Below are positions 60,318-64,000 of a DNA stretch of 64,000 nt, piece after piece (within the stretch, counting starts at the first letter, position 1; every line of letters starts with the position of its first letter). Location: the NCBI GenBank assembly GCA_041653595.1, contig JBAZFB010000007.1, positions 1 to 64,000 of the forward strand, in the 5' to 3' direction. A program made the position numbers and the translations under genes. This DNA is from Candidatus Omnitrophota bacterium (GTDB lineage Bacteria > Omnitrophota > Gorgyraeia > Pluralincolimonadales > Pluralincolimonadaceae). The notes under the pieces are model-generated. The model was not told the origin of the DNA and did no database searches. It saw only the letters and a list, made by a program, of their open reading frames with translations.

Positions 60318-61096
60318 CTGTGCGCCTTAAACCACATGTAATATCCCGATGTCTTTAACCTGAAATCCAACGAGCTGAACGGGCCGGAAGCGATCTTTAC
60401 GCGTTTCAACCGGTAGGCGTCCAAAGCTATAGAGTTGTCACGCGGCATGGTCACGAAACCCGCCTTGTATCCCGCGTCCCTGAGTATGTCCCTCGTATAA
60501 TCGTTAAACCCGCCGTAAGGGAAACAAAAGGCGTAGACCGGTTTCCCTGTGATGGCCTCTATCGCCTTCTTGGATTCGACTACTTCCCTCCTGAACCCCT
60601 CTTTAGTGGTCCCTTCGATAAACGGATGCGTGACCGAATGGCTCTCAATATCGATGCCCGCGTCAGACATCTCTTTCATCTGCGCGGCATTAACGAAATC
60701 CGGCTTCCCTATAGAACCGGAGATGACGAAGATGGTAGCCGGGATCTTATACTCCTTGAATACAGGAAAAGCGTTCACGTAATTATCCAGGTAGCCGTCA
60801 TCGAAGGTCACCGCAACGATATTGCGCGGCATATTTTTCCCGCTCCTTATCATATCGGCGAGCTGCGCGGACGAAACGATGTCATATTTCCTGTCCCTGA
60901 GGTATTTCATCTGGGCGCGGAACTCCTTTACCGGGACGCTCAACTTAAGTTTAGCGCCATGGTCGTCGACCGAGTGGTACATGAGTATGGGCGGGTAATA
61001 ACACTTCTCGAGAAAATTGCGCCCGCCGAAATAGAGCGCCGCGGCCGCGGCCAAAACAAGGGCTATAATTATTTTTTTCGGATTACTTAGAGCCAT
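60287..61096 (-). CDS. membrane-anchored polysaccharide deacetylase
   Basis: The 269-aa protein has an N-terminal membrane segment (KIIIALVLAAAAALYFGG) and a NodB/PF01522 domain: MYHSVDDHGAKL, the DD motif in AVTFDDGYLDNY, the metal His pair in IESHSVTHPFI and the barrel motif CFPYGG. It should remove acetyl groups from a cell-surface sugar polymer. The LPS context suggests a core or O-chain substrate, though peptidoglycan is possible. It overlaps the GT4 gene by 14 nt and the GT9 gene by 31 nt. Confidence 0.88.
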   Translation of the reverse strand: MALSNPKKIIIALVLAAAAALYFGGRNFLEKCYYPPILMYHSVDDHGAKLKLSVPVKEFRAQMKYLRDRKYDIVSSAQLADMIRSGKNMPRNIVAVTFDDGYLDNYVNAFPVFKEYKIPATIFVISGSIGKPDFVNAAQMKEMSDAGIDIESHSVTHPFIEGTTKEGFRREVVESKKAIEAITGKPVYAFCFPYGGFNDYTRDILRDAGYKAGFVTMPRDNSIALDAYRLKRVKIASGPFSSLDFRLKTSGYYMWFKAHRWKKKKSTEY

Positions 61097-62186
61097 CTAT
61101 CACCTCTCTGTATACTTTTTCCACCTGCCGGGCCATCTTATCCGCCGTAAAATGCGCCTTGGCGTATTTTTTCGCGGCGGCGCTTATCTTTACGGCGAAT
61201 TCCCGGTCGATTAAAATTTTCTTGATAGCCTCTTTGAGTTTCCGGCTGTCCAGCGGGTCGGCCAAAACCCCTATCTCCGCGTCTTTCTGCATCGCCCTGA
61301 AATCTCCCACATCGGATGAAACGACCGGGACGTCCATCAACATAGCCTCTACGATGGACAGGCCGAACCCTTCGCTTGTGCTGGGCCTTACGAACACATC
61401 CATCACGGAGAGGAGATCGTGGGTATCCAGGGTGTTCCCGACAAAACGCACATTGTCCGCGATACCAAGCTCCGAGACCCTGGCCTTGATCTTATCCTCT
61501 ATCCTTCCGCTTCCGATTATCAATAATTGCGCGCCCGGGACGTCGTCGAGCAGCGCCTTGAACGCCTCGAGGAGGATCATATGGCCCTTCTCTTCCGAAA
61601 GCCTCGCTATTATACCGATAACCGGCCCCCCGTTCAATTTATATCTTTTCCTTATTTCCCGTTTTTCCTGCTCTTTATATACATGCTCAAACCTTGAGGT
61701 ATCCAGCCCGTTGTATATCAACCGGATCTTCTTCTCGTCCCTGTTGAAATCATTTTTCAGGTGGCCGACGACCGACATACTAATGGCTATCGTCATCTCT
61801 CCCCAGCACGGCAGGACCTTCCTGAAAAAATGAGGCTTGTAAAAACCGTGCCATGTCGCGACATAAGGGACCTTGGTCATACTGGAGAGCATGCACGCGG
61901 CGAACTGCGCGACCCTCGTCTGGGCATGTATTATCTCTATCTTCTCCTCCTTCACCAATTCCCATAACCTGAATACGGTCGCGGTTATCTTCGGGCTGGC
62001 GATCGATTTCGTCCCTAACGGGACCTTCACCGCCTTTACTTCCGGTAAGAGTTGTTTCTCCAGTTCCCCTCCCGCCGAAGCCACGAAGACTGAATGTCCC
62101 ATAAGTTGCAGGGCATTAGCCAGGGTAACGGTGTACCTCTCGATGCCTCCTACACGCAGGTTGCTTGTTAAAAGTAATATCCTCAT
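61083..62186 (-). CDS. GT4 glycosyltransferase
   Basis: The 367-aa GT-B protein has the start MRILLLTSNLRVGGIERYTV (GGxE) and the C-terminal EX7E motif in SEGFGLSIVEAMLMDVPVVSS, with IGIIARLSEEKGH and LLIIGSGR between. Sugar donor and acceptor are unknown, but it lies in an LPS core cluster. The ATG at 62186 overlaps the preceding TGA as ATGA and is chosen over an upstream ATG at 62249. Confidence 0.9.
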   Translation of the reverse strand: MRILLLTSNLRVGGIERYTVTLANALQLMGHSVFVASAGGELEKQLLPEVKAVKVPLGTKSIASPKITATVFRLWELVKEEKIEIIHAQTRVAQFAACMLSSMTKVPYVATWHGFYKPHFFRKVLPCWGEMTIAISMSVVGHLKNDFNRDEKKIRLIYNGLDTSRFEHVYKEQEKREIRKRYKLNGGPVIGIIARLSEEKGHMILLEAFKALLDDVPGAQLLIIGSGRIEDKIKARVSELGIADNVRFVGNTLDTHDLLSVMDVFVRPSTSEGFGLSIVEAMLMDVPVVSSDVGDFRAMQKDAEIGVLADPLDSRKLKEAIKKILIDREFAVKISAAAKKYAKAHFTADKMARQVEKVYREVIDGSK

Positions 62187-64000
62187 TTCGGCAACATCAC
62201 CCCGTCGATCGCTTTTAAGACGTCTTCCACGGTGATCTCCCTCATGCATCTTATATCCGAACAGACCGGCTTATAGCACGGCGAACATTTCAGGTCCCTT
62301 ATCACTACCGCGCAATTTTCCGAAGGCGGCAGGTGGCGATCCGGGTCCGTAGGGCCGAAGAGCGCGACAAATGGCACGGCCATAGCCGCGGCAATATGCA
62401 TCGGCGCGCTGTCGCTTGTCACGAGGCATTTAAACCTTTTCATAAGCGCCGCGAGTTCGGGAAGAGATGTCTTCCCGACCAGGTTTATCGGCTTGGACCT
62501 CGCCAGTGATAATATCTCGTCGCTCGTGTTCGCATCGGTTTCCGACCTGCCGCCTATAAGGACAGCCCTTATCTCGCGCTCGCCTAACAGGTCGCAAAGC
62601 CTCGCGAAATTCTCGGAGGGCCATTTTTTTGTGGCCCAGCGCGGGCTCGCGGACGGATTTATTCCGACAAGCGTCTGGTTCTCTCCTACCCACTCCGCCT
62701 CAAGCATCTTTTTTATATTTTCCGTATCCGAGGCCGAGGGCCAGAGCTCAAGTTTCTTCGACGCGCCCTCTATGCCCATCATCGACAGGACCCCGAACTG
62801 GTGGTCCACCGGCGGGAGCGGCCCTTTGGCGTCCCTTATGGTCCTGTTAAGCAGGAACCAGTATTTACCTTTCCTGTAGCCGTACCTGCGCGGGGCCGCG
62901 CTCAGGAAAGCGAACAGGTGGCTCTTGGAGCTATTCTGGAGATCGACCACTTCCTCGAACCCGTACCTCCTGATCTCGGCCGCCAATTCGAAGAACCTGA
63001 GCCATCCCTTATCCCTGCCTTCCCTGTCATATATTATCGTCTCGTCTATATAAGGGCATCCTTTAAGCGCCTGGCTCTCGACCCTGCCTATCAGCAGGGC
63101 TATATACGCCTTCGGATATTTCTGGCGGATCGCGCGGATCGAAGGCGTGGCGAGGACGCAGTCGCCGACAGCGCTTATTTTCATTATAAGTATCCTCTTT
63201 ACCCCTAGCGCCTCATCGTATACCCTAAGCGTCTCGGTCACCAGCCTGTCAAGGTTGAACTTCTCCTCGACGTCTTTCCTGGCGCGCTGCGTGACCTCCC
63301 TGGCGAATTTCCGGTCCTTGAGCAGTCTCACGATCGCCTCTGCCATAGGCTGCGGGTCTTCCGGCGGGACGATAAGCCCGTTCTCGCCGTCCCTCATTAT
63401 CTCCATAACGCCGCCTACGCCGGTCGCCACGACCGGCACGCCTGAGGCGAACGCCTCTATTATCACCATCCCGAACCCCTCCGGCACTACGCTCGCCATG
63501 ACGAGGAGGTCGAGCCTCGCGAGTATATCCGGGATATCGCTCCTCGCGCCGAGGAATTCGACATACCTGGAAAGCCCGAGCCTGTTCACCAGGCTCTCGA
63601 GCTCCTGCTTATATCTCTCCTTCTCCGGCGGGGCATCTCCCACGATGACGACCTTGATGCGGGGGATGTACCTCACAACTTTAGATACCGCCCGTATGAA
63701 ATATTTATGGCCTTTTATCGGCGAGAGCCTGCCTATTATCCCTATCGTATATTCATGTTTTACCGATTCGTCCGGCTCCCTGTATTTGAATTTTTCCACG
63801 TCCACGCCCCTGTAGACCAGCCTTATCCTGCGGAACGGGACCTTGAAATTATCCATCATGTGCTTGGCTACCACCTGGCTCACCGCGATGACGAGCTTGC
63901 CCCATCCCATTACCTTGCTGAAACTTAAAAATTTCTTCGAGTAATGGGCGTGGCAGGTGGTGATGAACGCGACGCCGGCGCCCCGCGCGGCATAATAGCC
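62183..64000 (-). CDS. GT4-GT9 fusion glycosyltransferase (5' end outside the window)
   Basis: The open frame continues past 63910 to the window edge, where GAGVAFITTCHAHYSKKF precedes GWGKLVIAVSQVV, so the gene is cut here. The first part is the C-terminal half of a GT4 enzyme (IGIIGRLSPIKGHKYF, VVIVGDAPPEKE, PEGFGMVIIEAFASGVPVVAT with EX7E). Directly after it, from VKRILIMKISAVGDCVLATP, a complete GT9 domain starts (about 348 residues) with INPSASPRWATKKWP, TSDSAPMHIAAAM and the C-terminal Cys cluster. No stop separates them. It may add two core sugars in sequence. Confidence 0.88.
   Translation of the reverse strand, partial: GYYAARGAGVAFITTCHAHYSKKFLSFSKVMGWGKLVIAVSQVVAKHMMDNFKVPFRRIRLVYRGVDVEKFKYREPDESVKHEYTIGIIGRLSPIKGHKYFIRAVSKVVRYIPRIKVVIVGDAPPEKERYKQELESLVNRLGLSRYVEFLGARSDIPDILARLDLLVMASVVPEGFGMVIIEAFASGVPVVATGVGGVMEIMRDGENGLIVPPEDPQPMAEAIVRLLKDRKFAREVTQRARKDVEEKFNLDRLVTETLRVYDEALGVKRILIMKISAVGDCVLATPSIRAIRQKYPKAYIALLIGRVESQALKGCPYIDETIIYDREGRDKGWLRFFELAAEIRRYGFEEVVDLQNSSKSHLFAFLSAAPRRYGYRKGKYWFLLNRTIRDAKGPLPPVDHQFGVLSMMGIEGASKKLELWPSASDTENIKKMLEAEWVGENQTLVGINPSASPRWATKKWPSENFARLCDLLGEREIRAVLIGGRSETDANTSDEILSLARSKPINLVGKTSLPELAALMKRFKCLVTSDSAPMHIAAAMAVPFVALFGPTDPDRHLPPSENCAVVIRDLKCSPCYKPVCSDIRCMREITVEDVLKAIDGVMLPK

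Overview
This window is a gene-dense stretch from a Gram-negative-type (diderm, LPS-making) bacterium. Its best lineage guess is Candidatus Omnitrophota (OP3) or another PVC-side lineage. Three things support this. The 16S fragment carries the GCAGCCTCCCGTAGGAGT variant of the EUB338 site, which I recall as the EUB338-IV type. The CdsA signature has the PGMGG...LDLID form instead of PGHGG...LDRID. Lipid A/KDO/heptose genes sit beside a membrane H+-pyrophosphatase and several GT9 heptosyltransferases. The assignment is inference. Every gene I accept, and the 16S rRNA, lies on the minus strand, so the text below follows transcription from high to low coordinates.

Region 64000-50622 is an LPS core and KDO block: a GT4-GT9 fusion cut by the window end, a GT4, a polysaccharide deacetylase, three tandem GT9 heptosyltransferases, then hldD, a RfaE1-type heptose kinase, kdsB, pyrG, kdsA, kdsD and kdsC. 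Region 50507-43368 is a compact type II secretion/type IV pilus-like operon in the order E-F-G-I-J-K-L(PilMN fusion)-M(PilO)-C/P. Region 43327-40258 is lpxL, a fused lptC-lptA, lptB and hpf. Region 40247-31247 holds tig, clpP, lon, a class V aminotransferase, a NicO/UreH-like membrane protein, serA and purA. Region 31242-27235 is an energy and phosphate block: H+-PPase, a PhoU-like DUF47 protein and a PiT transporter. Region 27225-22576 holds three envelope proteins, a DUF4912 protein with a histone-like tail, and a GH57 branching enzyme. Region 22573-16388 is the widespread uppS-cdsA-dxr-rseP-ispG-proS series. A TPR protein follows, then rimP-nusA-infB-trpS-scpA-scpB, an aromatic amino acid set (pheA, hisC, aroF, tyrA), cmk, plsC, rpsA and tyrS, and finally the start of an rRNA operon.

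Five clear sigma70-type promoters, all with a 17-bp spacer, mark most unit boundaries. They lie upstream of the rRNA, rimP, lpxL, gspE and hldD. Two of them, for the rRNA and for rimP-nusA-infB, are followed by a terminator-like hairpin before the first gene, which suggests leader attenuation or antitermination. Elsewhere the genes are packed with 4-30 nt overlaps that imply translational coupling.

I found no tRNA, CRISPR array, transposase, prophage or defence system. Most of the content is housekeeping. The points most worth following up are the GT4-GT9 fusion, the 122-nt out-of-frame overlap of scpB with pheA, the rimP and rRNA leaders, a ProRS lacking its editing insertion, the LptC-LptA and PilM-PilN fusions, and the secretion operon lying inside an otherwise conserved kdsD-kdsC-lptCA-lptB-hpf series.
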